64,000 nucleotides of DNA from Streptomyces sp. ADI96-02 (GTDB lineage Bacteria; Actinomycetota; Actinomycetes; Streptomycetales; Streptomycetaceae), in NCBI RefSeq assembly GCF_003846185.1, contig NZ_ML123034.1, positions 5,343,580 to 5,407,579 on the forward strand, in the 5' to 3' direction. The notes beneath the pieces are model-generated. The model saw nothing but the letters and a program-made list of their open reading frames with translations, made no database searches and was not told where the DNA came from. Positions within the stretch are counted from its first letter, which is position 1; every line of letters begins with the position of its first letter. Both the position numbers and the translations under genes were made by a program. Shown piece by piece: positions 24,381-34,150 of this stretch.

Positions 24381-25760
24381 ATGAAGTTCATGCTCACCCC
24401 ACGCAGAAGGACGGCCCTCGCCCTCGTCGGCGCCGCGTCCCTGCTGTGGCCCGTTCTGTCGCCGGTCAGCCCGCCGGCCTCCGCGAGCGCGGGATCCTAC
24501 GACCTGCTGTACGACCCCGGCCCCTCGCACAACTGCTGGGGCCGCATCGTCGACGACGACCCGAACAAGAGTGATCCCACGCGCGTCAACACCTCCGGCT
24601 GCGGCCCCTTCGCCGCGGACAAGGAGTTCCAGCGCAGCGTGAACCAGCCGGAGAAGTCTCCGACGTGGGACATGGGCACCCTGGGGTGGAACACCGCCGA
24701 CTGGGGCAGGACTCCGGGCTTCTCGTTCTCGGCGCAGACCGGGTCCAAGACGGTGAACATGACGAACAGCGCGGCCAACAGCGACTGCGGCCCGCTGCGT
24801 GAGACCAACGTGAGCTACACGTACCAGAACTCCCAGTTGCGATGGGGCTCCGACCGCAAGAAGCTGACGCTGGGCGACGGGAACGTGAACGTCTCCTACA
24901 ACGCGTCGGTCCGCCAGTCAGGGTCTTTCACCTGCCCGGAGAAGCGGGCGATCCTCACCACCGACTTCATCTTCGACGATCTCAAGAACCGTGAAACGGC
25001 CCTGATCTCGGTCGTCCACTACGACGCCCAGAACGCCTTCACGGGCCCGGTCGCCGGAGACCTGGTGTGGAACACGCTGAACCCCGACGGCAAGTCGTGC
25101 CAGGCCGGGTACGGCTGCCGCGTCATGGTGAAGAGCCCGACGGGCATGCTGGGCGAAGGACAGAACGGGCTGGTCAGCGACAACATCAGCGCCCTGTTCG
25201 ACCAGTACGCGCGCTACCTCAACCCCGGCAACCTGCCGAAGTCCAACTTCTCCTTCCGGGGCCTTCAGATCGTCAGCAGCAACCGCGGAACCTCCACGAC
25301 CTCGTCCGTGAGCAAGGTGAGCGCCACCCTCACCCCGAACGGGCCCGTCACCACGACGCTGAGGAACCGCGACAAGCAGGGGAACCTCTGCCTGGACGTC
25401 AACAACAACCAGCAGACGTCTCCCGCCGACGCCCAGATCTACACCTGCAACACGTCGTCCGCGCAGCGATGGACGGTAGGACCGGACAACACGCTGAGGG
25501 CGAACGGCCTCTGCCTGGACGCCGAGGGCGCCGGCACCGCGAACGGCACCGACGTGAACCTGTGGACCTGCAACGGCGGACAGAACCAGAAATGGGTCCT
25601 CGGCCGCTACGGCCAGGTCTACAACCCCGTCTCCGGCCGCTGCCTGGAGGTCGCGGGCGGGAGCAGCCAGAGCGGCTACTCGGATCTCCAGCTCTACGAC
25701 TGCTGGGGCGGTGTGAACCAGAAGTGGTGGACGCCCTACGGAGACTTCCACGACCAGTGA
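24381..25760 (+). CDS. Secreted protein with C-terminal ricin B-type (beta-trefoil) lectin domain
   Basis: A 459-residue exported protein. It starts MKFMLTPRRR, followed by a hydrophobic core and a probable signal peptidase site after ASASA (about residue 37). Residues ~38-325 form an unrecognised Cys-containing, Asn/Thr-rich domain. The C-terminal ~130 residues are a ricin-B lectin: repeated GxCLDV/GLCLDA/GRCLEV units, each ending in a QxW-type motif (AQRW, NQKW, NQKW), which usually bind galactose or xylose polymers. ATG 24381 has GGAG eight bases upstream. It is monocistronic: a promoter-like pair lies upstream and a strong hairpin downstream. The N-terminal domain could be a glycan-active enzyme, but I see no recognisable catalytic motif. 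Confidence 0.8.
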   Translation: MKFMLTPRRRTALALVGAASLLWPVLSPVSPPASASAGSYDLLYDPGPSHNCWGRIVDDDPNKSDPTRVNTSGCGPFAADKEFQRSVNQPEKSPTWDMGTLGWNTADWGRTPGFSFSAQTGSKTVNMTNSAANSDCGPLRETNVSYTYQNSQLRWGSDRKKLTLGDGNVNVSYNASVRQSGSFTCPEKRAILTTDFIFDDLKNRETALISVVHYDAQNAFTGPVAGDLVWNTLNPDGKSCQAGYGCRVMVKSPTGMLGEGQNGLVSDNISALFDQYARYLNPGNLPKSNFSFRGLQIVSSNRGTSTTSSVSKVSATLTPNGPVTTTLRNRDKQGNLCLDVNNNQQTSPADAQIYTCNTSSAQRWTVGPDNTLRANGLCLDAEGAGTANGTDVNLWTCNGGQNQKWVLGRYGQVYNPVSGRCLEVAGGSSQSGYSDLQLYDCWGGVNQKWWTPYGDFHDQ

Positions 25761-25880
25761 GTGCCGGCCGCCCCATGCCGAGCCCGACCGCCCCACCGGC
25801 CACCACCCCGCCGGTGTGAGCGCGACCCGGTCGGCGACCGGTTCCGCGACCGGTTCCGCCTCCGTCCTCAGGACGGTGGC

Positions 25881-25918
25881 CAGCGCCTCCCGGCCCGTAC
25901 AGGGCCCGGGAGGCGCTG
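25881..25918. terminator. Bidirectional hairpin terminator between convergent transcripts
   Basis: A perfect 13-bp stem (25881-25893 pairs with 25906-25918, arm CAGCGCCTCCCGG) encloses a 12-nt loop. It lies between the lectin gene stop (25760, + strand) and the methyltransferase gene stop (25960, - strand), so it can serve both. Streptomyces terminators often lack a U tract, as here. Confidence 0.8.
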
Positions 25919-25959
25919 CCGTTCGCGGTGACCGTCCGACGGCCCCGCGACGGGTCCTG

Positions 25960-27060
25960 TCAGCCGGGCGTCGGCGGCCCGCCGTCCGCATCGCGCCGGG
26001 CTACCAGGCGGTACGCGTTCGCCAGCCGCAGCGGTCCGGCGAACGGCCTCACGACCACCCGGTCCAGCACGGCCGCCGCCAGCAGCAGCGGCACCCCGGC
26101 GATCATCACAGCGGTGCGCAGCGCCCGCCGTCCGGCCCCCGGCGGCGCGTCCAGCCACGGCAGGTCCTCCCGCGGCGCGACCGCGTTCAGGGCCGACCAC
26201 ACCGCGGCCAGCAGGTCGACCGGATCGTGCGCCTCGGCGTGCTCCTCGGCCAGGACGGTGAAGCCGCACTCGGCCAGCCGCCGGCGCAGGTTGCCCGCCG
26301 GGACCAGGTGCAGGTGCTGCGGCTGGAGCCACGGCAGCCACCAGCGGCCCAACAGCCGGGCGAAACGGCTCTCCGGATCCGGCACGTCGATCACCAGCAG
26401 ACCGCCCGGACGCAGCACCGCGTGTGCGGCCTCCAACTCGCGCTGCGGGGAGGTGCAGTGCTCCAGGCAATGGAACATGCTCACCACGTCGTACGAGCCG
26501 GGCTGCCGCGCGGCCAGTTCGGGCAGCGAACCCCGGTGGCCCCGGCGCACCCGGCCGGCCCGCTCGGCGAGATCGGCGCCGTCGGTGCGGTCGATCCCGT
26601 CGAAGGCCACCGCCGGGAGCACCGCGCGGGCCGTCTCGCAGAAGTGGCCGTGGCCGGTGCCGACGTCCAGCCACTCGGCGGCGCCGCCCAGGTGCGGCCG
26701 TACGGACTCCGCCCGGGAACGGTAGGCCGCGGCACGCCCGTCGAACACGCCGCCGAGCTTCTCCTCGCCGAGGCCGTCGTAGAAGTCCCGGTAGTAGAAG
26801 GCGAGTCCGCGCTCGTTCAGCCGCGGGTTCTGGAAGACGTGCCCGCAGGCGTCGCAGCGGTCCAGCTCGAAGGCGCCCGGCTTGTGCTGCAACAGGTCCG
26901 CGGTGTGCAGACGCCCGGTGAGCCGGTTCGAGCCGCACCAGGGGCACGCACGGGCGCGCGGTGCGAAGAAGGCGTCGGTTCCCTCGGCCAGTTCCTCCCG
27001 GTAGGCGGCGCGCAGCGCGGCCACCCGGAGCGTACGGTCCTCGCGGGATACGGCGTTCAC
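25960..27060 (-). CDS. Class I SAM-dependent methyltransferase with N-terminal zinc ribbon
   Basis: A 366-residue protein. Two CxxC pairs (C39/C42 and C69/C72) suggest a zinc ribbon. LDVGTGHGHF (~130-139) is the SAM-binding motif I, and FHCLEH followed by LRPGGLLVIDVP matches methyltransferase motifs of the Methyltransf_11/23 type. A hydrophobic stretch near the C terminus (VMIAGVPLLLAAAVL) may anchor it to membrane. Start GTG 27060 overlaps the TGA of the glycosyltransferase gene (GTGA), with GGAGG four bases upstream, so translation is coupled. It is the last gene of the PKS operon and probably methylates the sugar or the lipid chain. The exact acceptor cannot be read from sequence. Confidence 0.85.
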   Translation of the reverse strand: MNAVSREDRTLRVAALRAAYREELAEGTDAFFAPRARACPWCGSNRLTGRLHTADLLQHKPGAFELDRCDACGHVFQNPRLNERGLAFYYRDFYDGLGEEKLGGVFDGRAAAYRSRAESVRPHLGGAAEWLDVGTGHGHFCETARAVLPAVAFDGIDRTDGADLAERAGRVRRGHRGSLPELAARQPGSYDVVSMFHCLEHCTSPQRELEAAHAVLRPGGLLVIDVPDPESRFARLLGRWWLPWLQPQHLHLVPAGNLRRRLAECGFTVLAEEHAEAHDPVDLLAAVWSALNAVAPREDLPWLDAPPGAGRRALRTAVMIAGVPLLLAAAVLDRVVVRPFAGPLRLANAYRLVARRDADGGPPTPG

Positions 27061-28274
27061 TTGTCCTCCATCCGGCCGTCGGCCAGCCGTTCCAGGTGCC
27101 GGGCGGCGGCCGGGGCGCCGCCGGCGTCGCGGAAGGCCCGCGCGATCGTGCGGGCCGCCGCCCGCGGGTGGGGTTCGTCGAGGACGGTGTCGACGGCCGC
27201 GCCGATCGCGTCCGCGCCGGACCGGCCGAAGCGGATCCGCACGCCCGCACCGGCGTCGGCCACCTGCGCCGCGACCACCGGCTGGTCGTCGCGGATGGGC
27301 GCGACCACCAGCGGGACGCCGTGCCACAGCGCCTCGCACACGGTGTTGTGCCCGGCGTGGCAGACGACGGCGTCGGCCCGTTCGAGCAGTTCCAGCTGGG
27401 GGATCGCGGGCAGGGCGATGACGTCCCGCTCCCGGTCCGGGCCGCCGGGCGCGGAACCGGCGAGCGTGCCCTCCGGGTCGACGATGACGGCCTGCACCCG
27501 GTCGGCACGGGCCCGCAGCGCCTCGGCCGCCCGGCCGAGGAAGCGCGCCCCCACGTCCGTGTTGGCGGTGCCCAGGGTGACCAGGACCAGCCTGCGCCCG
27601 GGATCGAGCCGGTCCCAGGGGAACGCGGCGGGGAAGGGACGGGCGGTCAGCGACGGCCCGACCCAGCGCACCCGGTCGCCGCCCCGCGCGGCCGGACCCG
27701 CCAGCTCCGGTGTGGTGAACGCGAGCACCAGGTGCGGGGAGAAGCGCGGGTCGCCGCTTCCCGCCGGATCACCGATCCGGGCGCGCAGATCGCGCAGCAG
27801 CGCCTCGTTCCAGGCGGCGACCCGGGGCATGGTGGCCAGGACGTCCGCGAACTCGGCCGAGGTCGTCGCCGACGTGGCCCACGGCAGCCCGAGATCCTCG
27901 GCGACGAGTGCCCCGGCCATCGCCTGCTGGTCGGCGACGACCACGTCCGGCCGGAATGCGGCGACCGCCTGCCGCACGCCCGGGGCCATCGCCTCGGCCA
28001 GCGGCACGAGGAACCTCTCCCACAGGAAGCGCAGCGCCTCCGGCCCGCGCACGTCCGGGGGCCGTCCGGCGACCGGCCCCTCCTCCCAGCCCAGCTCCGA
28101 TCCGGGCGGCGGACACGGGTGGACGACGGCGTCCGGCCCGGCGAGACGGCGGATGAGCGCGGGCTCGCCCGCCCACGCCACCCGGTGGCCGCGGGAGGCG
28201 AGCACGGCAGCCACGCCGACGGCCGGGTTGATGTGTCCGACCAGCGGCGGCACCACGAACAGGAAGCGGCTCAC
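27057..28274 (-). CDS. MGT-type (GT1/UGT-like) glycosyltransferase
   Basis: A 405-residue protein. The N terminus SRFLFVVPPLVGHINP is the acceptor-side Rossmann strand with the GH(I/V)NP signature of macrolide- and carotenoid-type glycosyltransferases. In the C-terminal half, ADAVVCHAGHNTVCEAL (~residues 300-315) is the nucleotide-sugar-binding loop, followed by VPLVVAPIRDDQPVVA. The enzyme would transfer a sugar from an NDP- or UDP-sugar to the operon's lipid or polyketide. Start GTG 28274 overlaps the hydrolase stop (GTGA). No sugar-biosynthesis genes are nearby, so the donor is probably a primary-metabolism nucleotide sugar. Confidence 0.9.
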   Translation of the reverse strand: MSRFLFVVPPLVGHINPAVGVAAVLASRGHRVAWAGEPALIRRLAGPDAVVHPCPPPGSELGWEEGPVAGRPPDVRGPEALRFLWERFLVPLAEAMAPGVRQAVAAFRPDVVVADQQAMAGALVAEDLGLPWATSATTSAEFADVLATMPRVAAWNEALLRDLRARIGDPAGSGDPRFSPHLVLAFTTPELAGPAARGGDRVRWVGPSLTARPFPAAFPWDRLDPGRRLVLVTLGTANTDVGARFLGRAAEALRARADRVQAVIVDPEGTLAGSAPGGPDRERDVIALPAIPQLELLERADAVVCHAGHNTVCEALWHGVPLVVAPIRDDQPVVAAQVADAGAGVRIRFGRSGADAIGAAVDTVLDEPHPRAAARTIARAFRDAGGAPAAARHLERLADGRMEDK

Positions 28275-29107
28275 CGGACGCCCACCCGGTCCGCCACGGC
28301 CGGACGGGAGTGCCGGCCGACCCAGTCCAGGACGAGATCGCGCACCCGCCCGGGAGCCTCCACCAGGACCGAGTGCTGGTGGCCCGGCAGCAGTTCGGTC
28401 GTGCAGTGCGGCAGCAGCGACCGCATGCGGGGCGCCTGCGCGGCCAGGTCGGAGTCGGCCCCGTAGAGGGCGAGGACCGGGCAGTCGATCGCGCGGACGT
28501 CGTCGTCGCCCATCACCGCGCTCGCCGGGATGTCCCGGGCGATCGTGGTGTCGCGGACGAGCTGCGCGGCGGACTTCGCCAACCGGGCGGTGTGGCCGCC
28601 GTGGTGGGCGGCTATCCAGTCGAGGGCGGCGTCCTCGTTCACGCTCATCTCGTGGCGGACCCGCCCCAGCAGCCCGGCGAGCTTGGCCGCCCAGGCGCCA
28701 GTGGCCGGTTCCGACTCGATCACCACCATGCCGGCCACCCGTTCCGGCCGGCGCAGCGCGTAGTCGAAAGCGACCGTCCCGCCGTAGGAGTTGCCCACCA
28801 GGTGCACCGGGCCGCCGACGTCGAGCCGGTCCAGGAGCGCGTCCAGGTCGTCGGTGAACGCCCCGAGCGTGTAGCCGCGGTCCGGCCGCCCGCTGCGGCC
28901 GTGGCCCCGGTGGTCGTACATGACCACGTCCAGACCGGCCGCCGCGAAGGCCGGGGCGACGGTGAAGTAGTAGCTGGCCAGGCTGTCGGTGAGCAGGCCG
29001 TGGAGCAGGACGACGGTGGCGCCCGCCGCCGCTCCGGGGCCGGCGGCGGGTGAGGGAGCCAGGCGTTGGACGTGCAGCCGGACGTCGCCGGTGTCGATGA
29101 TCGCCAT
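28271..29107 (-). CDS. Alpha/beta-hydrolase, probable chain-release or editing enzyme
   Basis: A 278-residue protein with the alpha/beta-hydrolase order: VVLLHGLLTD oxyanion segment, DHRGHGRSG, nucleophile elbow GNSYGG (Ser107), an acid in YGADSDL and a His in GHQHSVL near the C terminus. ATG 29107 lies three bases after the ACP stop. Neither PKS protein carries a thioesterase, so this enzyme is the best in-operon candidate to release the finished acyl chain from the ACP. That role is inferred from context; it could instead be an esterase acting on the product. Confidence 0.85.
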   Translation of the reverse strand: MAIIDTGDVRLHVQRLAPSPAAGPGAAAGATVVLLHGLLTDSLASYYFTVAPAFAAAGLDVVMYDHRGHGRSGRPDRGYTLGAFTDDLDALLDRLDVGGPVHLVGNSYGGTVAFDYALRRPERVAGMVVIESEPATGAWAAKLAGLLGRVRHEMSVNEDAALDWIAAHHGGHTARLAKSAAQLVRDTTIARDIPASAVMGDDDVRAIDCPVLALYGADSDLAAQAPRMRSLLPHCTTELLPGHQHSVLVEAPGRVRDLVLDWVGRHSRPAVADRVGVR

Positions 29108-29110
29108 GGC

Positions 29111-29434
29111 TCAGACCCGCCCCGCTGCCTTGAGGCACAGGCAGACGTGCTCGACGAGCCGGCCCACGCTGAGTTCGATGATCTCGTCCAGCTCCATGGA
29201 GGACACGAACTCGGCGAAGTTGACCAGTCGGCCGTAGCGCTCCTCCAGCAGACCCGCGAGCGTCACCAGGTCGATGCTCTCCAGTTCGAGGTCGCGGCCG
29301 AAGCGGGTCTCCATCGTGATCTCGGTGTCGTCGAGGCCGTAGTCCTCCAGCACCTGTTCGATCATGGCGGTCAGATCGGCGAGGACCGCCGCCTCGTCGG
29401 CCCGCACGGAGCCGGTGGGGTGGGGGGTGGTCAC
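29111..29434 (-). CDS. Free-standing acyl carrier protein
   Basis: A 107-residue acidic protein. GRDLELESIDLVTL contains the phosphopantetheine attachment Ser53 in the DxESI context typical of ACPs. Start GTG 29434 overlaps the stop of the upstream PKS gene (GTGA), with GAGAGGGA upstream. It sits between the PKS and the hydrolase. It may act as a second carrier, for loading or transfer, beside the single internal ACP of the first PKS protein. The PPTase domain fused to the upstream PKS would activate it. Confidence 0.9.
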   Translation of the reverse strand: MTTPHPTGSVRADEAAVLADLTAMIEQVLEDYGLDDTEITMETRFGRDLELESIDLVTLAGLLEERYGRLVNFAEFVSSMELDEIIELSVGRLVEHVCLCLKAAGRV

Positions 29435-32400
29435 GTCTGGTCCCTCTCGTCATGGATGGCGCCCGGTCCCGGCTGTTCCGGGTCCGGGCCGGTGGTCCAG
29501 GCCACGATGTACGCGCGTGGGGGCAGCCCGGGGGGATTGGCGACCTGTTCGCAGCTCACCCGGTACGTACGGGCGGGTGCTCCCGGCCGCCGTACGGTGA
29601 CCGTCAGCCGGTCCGGTTCCGCGCGGGTCACCGCGAAGTCGCGCGGCCGGCCGCCGAATCCGGTCCCCTCGGCCTTGGCGGCGGCCTCCTTCGCCGCCCA
29701 GAAGCGGGTGAACCACAGGGCTCGCGGCTCTCCGCCCGCCTGCCGGGCCGCCAGCAGCTCCCCTTCGGCCGCTGAGAGCGCGGTGGTGACGGTGGCCTCC
29801 TCGGGCTCGGCGATCTCCTCGATGTCGATGCCCGGCCCGCGGAAGCCGTCCTCCCCGCCGTCCGGCCCTCGGCGCAGGGCGATGGCGACACCGGCCTCGG
29901 CGCGATGGGCCACCGACACCGCCGGCGGAACGAACTCCCGGCTGTGGCGCCCGGTGACGTGGGGCCGGCCCGCCGCGTCGTTGCCGACGAGGAGTTCGGC
30001 GGGGAAGAGCGGGCCCTCCCCTTCCGCCCACAGCAGACGGCGTACGGCGTCCTTGGCCGCGATCCGGCCGAGCAGCCACTGGCGGCGGCCACGCGGCGGC
30101 CGTTCGGCGTACGCCGTGCGCTCCGGGTCGCTCAGCGCGTTGCGCATGATCAGCTCCCGCGAGGCGAGGTCGGGCCAGCGCTCGAACACCAGCGACCAGC
30201 CGCCGGGCCGGTGGGTGGAGAGGGTGTTGCGCTCCGGGAACCGCTCGACGGGCCGGGTGTGCGGGTCGTTGTCGAAGCGGCGGTCCTGCCAGCCCGTGAG
30301 CTGGGCCCACACCCGGCCGGAGACGGTGAGCACCGCCTCCGCCTCCAGCACCGTGTCCGTGAGGGACACGATCCGGATCGAGCACTCCACGGGTGTCCCG
30401 GCGGCCGGATGCGGTCCGAAGAAGCGCATGTGCCGCATCCGCACCGGGAAGACCACGGTCCGCTCGGTGTGCGTCGCCATGATCCAGTAGCCGAGCACCT
30501 GCCCCACGTTGTCCAGCAGGGCGCCCGGCGCGGGCGGGGTGGTCAGCGTGGCGCGCACGTGCCGGTCGCCGATCGCGGACAGCCGGGTCATGCCCTGGTA
30601 GGCCGGGCCGTGGAACATCCACCGCTCGCGGTAGACCTGCTCGGCGGTGTGCTCGGGCACCCGTTCGGAGCGGGGATCGGGAGGTTCCGGCGCGGCGGGG
30701 GCCCGCGGGTGCCGGGCCGCCAGCTCCACCACCCCCCGGGCGTGCGGCCCGAACGACACCGCGACCTGGTCCGGCCCCCGCGGTGCGACCGTGACGGGCA
30801 CGTCCACGGGCTCGGCGGCCGTGACCCACCGGTCGAAGCACGCGTCGTGCACCGCCACGGCCACGCTCCCGGGTACGGCGCGCTCGGCAGCCGCCATCAG
30901 ATGCGCCACGATGGTGGTGGCGGGCACCACCGGCCACCGGTCGGCCACATCGGGCCAGTCGGCGCGCTGCGGGAAGAAGCAGTGGTCGAGCAGGTACGGC
31001 ATCCGGTCCGCGCCGACCCGTACGGTCTCGTGCCGGACGTCGGTGAGGAGCGCGGCGGGGGCGGCCGGGAGAGGCGCGGCGGAAGAGGCCGCCACGGTCG
31101 GCGCGGGCCCGGCCGGCGCGGACGTCCGCGCCGCGAACCCGGCGCGGTGCGGCCTCGGCGGCCGTACCGTACCGCCCGGCCGGGGCGCTCCCGCTGCGGC
31201 GATCAGCGTCGCGGCCGTCTGCGCGGTCTCGCGCAGCAGGGCCGACAGCTCCGCCGCCACCGGCGACGCGGACGCGGCCGGCGCGAGGGCGGCGGCCGGA
31301 TCGCCGGTCGGCGCGGCCACCGGTCCCAGACCCGGCGGCAGGTCCACCAGCGCGCCGCCCAGGTCGAGGCGGACCCGGCGCGCTGCCGTCGGAGCAGGGG
31401 CGGGAGGGGCCGAGTACGCGGGCGCGGCGGCCGGGGCGGGCGCGTCCAGAACGCGGGGGTCGGTCTCCGCCCCGGCCGTCCACAGCGCGACGGCCACCCG
31501 CCGCAGCTGCGCCAGGCCGCTGCGGTGCGGGGAGTTGGCGGCGACGACCAGGTGGTCCCGTCCGGCCATGGTGTCGCCGACGAGAGAGCCGAGCTGCCCC
31601 GGCCCGGCCTGTACGAAGGCGCGGAACCCGGCCTCGTACATCGCCTCGACCAGGGCCCGGAAGCGGACCGGTTCGAGGAGGTGGCGGACGAACAGGGCGC
31701 GGACGGCGGCCTCGTCCGCAGGGAAGGGCGCGGCCGTGGTCCCCGACCAGACGGGGACGTGCGGGGCGCGCAGCGGCATGCGGTCGGCGGCCTCCTGGAA
31801 GGGCCCGAGGCACGGTTCGAGCATCGGGGTGTGGAAACCGGACCGGAACGGCAGGACGCGTACGAGGACTCCCTCGGCGCGCAGCACCGCCCCGAACGCC
31901 TCCACGGCGTCCGGCGGGCCGCAGACCATCGACTGGTTCGGCGCGTTGTCGTGGGAGAGGACGACGGAGGGGTGGCCGCCGCCCGCCAGGACGCGGGTCA
32001 CCCGTTCCGCGTGGGCCCCCACGGCGGCGTACGCCAGGTCCGCGCCCCGGACGGTCTCGGGGTCGAGACCCGCCATGAACGCGTCGACGGCCGACTCCTC
32101 GTACAGTCCGCCGACGGCCATCGCCGTCCACTCGCCGACGCTGTGCCCGGCGACCGCGTCGGGCACGACGCCGATGCGGCGCAGGACCGTGTCGAGCAGC
32201 CGGCCGACCGCGACGACGCCGAGCCCGTGCCGGCCGAGGCCGTCGCCGACACCCTGCTCCCGGCTGCTCGACCCCGGTGCCGCCAACGGTGGCCGGGGCA
32301 GCCCGAAGTGGTCGGCGATGTCGTCCACGTGCGGCGCGAACTCCCCTTCCAGCCCCGGGAAGAGGAACGCGGTCCGGCCCGGCGCCCCGCCGCCGACGAG

Positions 32401-34149
32401 CGGGCGGGGGCTGAACCAGACGTCGTTGCGCCCCTGCCACGCCTCGCCCTTGGCGACGACGCGGCGGGCCAGCGCGAGCCGCTTGGGCGTCGGGCCGACG
32501 ATGCCCAGCCGAACCGGGCCCGCACCGGTGACCCGGCCGGGCCCGGCGTCCGGGCCGGGGCCCTGGGCGTGGTCGTCCAGCAGGACGCCGAGCGCCTCGG
32601 GAGTCGCCGCGCTCAGGAGCAGCACCGGTTCGCCCTCCGCGACCGAGGCCCGGCGGGCCGCCGCGGCGGAGGGCGTGACGGCGGGAGAGGGACGGCCCGC
32701 GGCGGCGGGGGCCTGTTCCAGTACGACGTGCGCGTTGATGCCGCCGAAGCCGAACGCGTTCACGGCCGCCCGGCGCGGTACGCCCGGACCGCTCACCCAG
32801 GGGGCCGCCCGGTCGATCGGGCGGAAACGGGTGGCGGCGAGCGCCGGATGCGGGTCCTCGCAGTGCAGCGTGGGCAGCAGGGTGGCGTGGTGGACGGCGA
32901 GGGCCGCCTTGATCAGCCCCGCGACGCCGGCCGCCGGCATCGCGTGCCCGATCATGGACTTCACCGAGCCGATCACCGGCCGGTCCGCCGGGTCCGTGCC
33001 GTTCGGCCGACGCGGACCGAACACCTCGCGGAGCGTGGCCAGTTCGGCGGCGTCACCGGCCGGGGTGGCGGTGCCGTGCGCCTCCAGCAGCCCGAGCGAG
33101 CCCGGTGCGGCGGGATCGAGGCCGGCGGCCCGCCACGCCGCCCGGACCGCCCGGGTCTGCCCGGCGGGGTCGGGGTTGACCAGACCCGAGGTGCGGCCGT
33201 CGCTGCTGACCCCGGTGCCCCGGATCACCGCGTAGACGCGGTCGCCGTCGCGTTCGGCGTCGGCGAGGCGCTTGAGGACCACCACGCCGGTGCCCTCGCC
33301 GATGAGGATGCCGTCGGCGTCGCGGTGGAAGGGCCGGATGCGCTCGCTGGGGGAGAGCGCGCGCAACTGCGAGAAGACGCTCCACAGCGTGATGTCGTGG
33401 CAGTGGTGCACGCCCCCGGCCAGCATCACGTCGCAGCGGCCGGCGGCGAGCGCGGTCACCGCCTGGTCCACGGCGAGCAGCGACGAGGCGCACGCGGCGT
33501 CGACCGTGTAGGCCGGGCCGCGCAGATCGAGCCGGTTGGCGACCCGGGACGCGGCCAGGTTGGGCACCAGGCCGATGGCGTCCTCGGGCCGGTCGGGCCC
33601 CAGCCGGTCGGTGAACGCCGTCCGGATCCGCTCCAGCCGCTCCGCGTCCAGGTCGGGCATGAGGTCGCCCAGCGTGCGCACCAGCTGCCGCGCGGTGCGG
33701 ACGCGCTGGTCGAGCCGCGCCAGCCCCGGCGTGAGGTAGCCGCCGCGTCCCAGGACGATCCCGACCCGGTCGCGGTCGGGCAGCCGGTCCGCGCCGCCCG
33801 CGTCCGCGAGGGCGCTCGCGGCGACGTGCAGCGCGATCAGCTGGTCCGGCTCGGTGCCGGGCACCGAGTTCGGCATGATGCCGAACCGGGTGACGTCGAC
33901 CTCGGCGACGTCGTCGACGAAGCCGCCGCGCCGGCAGTACACCCGGTCGGCCGCGGCCGGTTCCGAGGCGCTGCCCGGGTGGTAGTACGCGCGGTCCCAC
34001 CGGCCCGGGGGCGCCTCGCCGATGACGTCGACGCCGGAACCGAGGTTGTGCCAGTAGGTCGCCAGGTCGGGGGCGCCGGGCAGCATCACCGCCATGCCGG
34101 TGATGGCGACGGGCGCGTGGGCCGCGCCCCCGTGTGCGGAGAGGGACAT
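29431..34149 (-). CDS. PUFA-synthase-like type I PKS, KS-AT-DH-phosphopantetheinyl transferase
   Basis: A 1,572-residue protein. KS (~14-440) has Cys220 in DAACASS, the LEAHGT His and KSMIGHAMPAAG. AT (~590-900) has Ser670 in GHSVGEW. After a Pro/Ala linker comes a hot-dog dehydratase (~1035-1330) with His1056 in LLDHCFFP. The C terminus (~1360-1555) is a 4'-phosphopantetheinyl transferase: GIDIEEI, then FWAAKEAAAKAEG around W1484. The set KS-AT-DH-PPTase parallels PfaC plus PfaE of polyunsaturated fatty acid synthases, but the KS keeps its Cys and there is no second DH in view. ATG 34149 lies one base after the stop of the first PKS gene (TGAgATG), so the two are translated together and probably form one iterative complex. 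Confidence 0.9.
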   Translation of the reverse strand: MSLSAHGGAAHAPVAITGMAVMLPGAPDLATYWHNLGSGVDVIGEAPPGRWDRAYYHPGSASEPAAADRVYCRRGGFVDDVAEVDVTRFGIMPNSVPGTEPDQLIALHVAASALADAGGADRLPDRDRVGIVLGRGGYLTPGLARLDQRVRTARQLVRTLGDLMPDLDAERLERIRTAFTDRLGPDRPEDAIGLVPNLAASRVANRLDLRGPAYTVDAACASSLLAVDQAVTALAAGRCDVMLAGGVHHCHDITLWSVFSQLRALSPSERIRPFHRDADGILIGEGTGVVVLKRLADAERDGDRVYAVIRGTGVSSDGRTSGLVNPDPAGQTRAVRAAWRAAGLDPAAPGSLGLLEAHGTATPAGDAAELATLREVFGPRRPNGTDPADRPVIGSVKSMIGHAMPAAGVAGLIKAALAVHHATLLPTLHCEDPHPALAATRFRPIDRAAPWVSGPGVPRRAAVNAFGFGGINAHVVLEQAPAAAGRPSPAVTPSAAAARRASVAEGEPVLLLSAATPEALGVLLDDHAQGPGPDAGPGRVTGAGPVRLGIVGPTPKRLALARRVVAKGEAWQGRNDVWFSPRPLVGGGAPGRTAFLFPGLEGEFAPHVDDIADHFGLPRPPLAAPGSSSREQGVGDGLGRHGLGVVAVGRLLDTVLRRIGVVPDAVAGHSVGEWTAMAVGGLYEESAVDAFMAGLDPETVRGADLAYAAVGAHAERVTRVLAGGGHPSVVLSHDNAPNQSMVCGPPDAVEAFGAVLRAEGVLVRVLPFRSGFHTPMLEPCLGPFQEAADRMPLRAPHVPVWSGTTAAPFPADEAAVRALFVRHLLEPVRFRALVEAMYEAGFRAFVQAGPGQLGSLVGDTMAGRDHLVVAANSPHRSGLAQLRRVAVALWTAGAETDPRVLDAPAPAAAPAYSAPPAPAPTAARRVRLDLGGALVDLPPGLGPVAAPTGDPAAALAPAASASPVAAELSALLRETAQTAATLIAAAGAPRPGGTVRPPRPHRAGFAARTSAPAGPAPTVAASSAAPLPAAPAALLTDVRHETVRVGADRMPYLLDHCFFPQRADWPDVADRWPVVPATTIVAHLMAAAERAVPGSVAVAVHDACFDRWVTAAEPVDVPVTVAPRGPDQVAVSFGPHARGVVELAARHPRAPAAPEPPDPRSERVPEHTAEQVYRERWMFHGPAYQGMTRLSAIGDRHVRATLTTPPAPGALLDNVGQVLGYWIMATHTERTVVFPVRMRHMRFFGPHPAAGTPVECSIRIVSLTDTVLEAEAVLTVSGRVWAQLTGWQDRRFDNDPHTRPVERFPERNTLSTHRPGGWSLVFERWPDLASRELIMRNALSDPERTAYAERPPRGRRQWLLGRIAAKDAVRRLLWAEGEGPLFPAELLVGNDAAGRPHVTGRHSREFVPPAVSVAHRAEAGVAIALRRGPDGGEDGFRGPGIDIEEIAEPEEATVTTALSAAEGELLAARQAGGEPRALWFTRFWAAKEAAAKAEGTGFGGRPRDFAVTRAEPDRLTVTVRRPGAPARTYRVSCEQVANPPGLPPRAYIVAWTTGPDPEQPGPGAIHDERDQT

Positions 34150-34150
34150 C

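Noticed and set aside
25834..25857. 12-bp tandem duplication GCGACCGGTTCC x2
   Set aside because: Only two copies between a stop codon and a terminator; no function can be supported.
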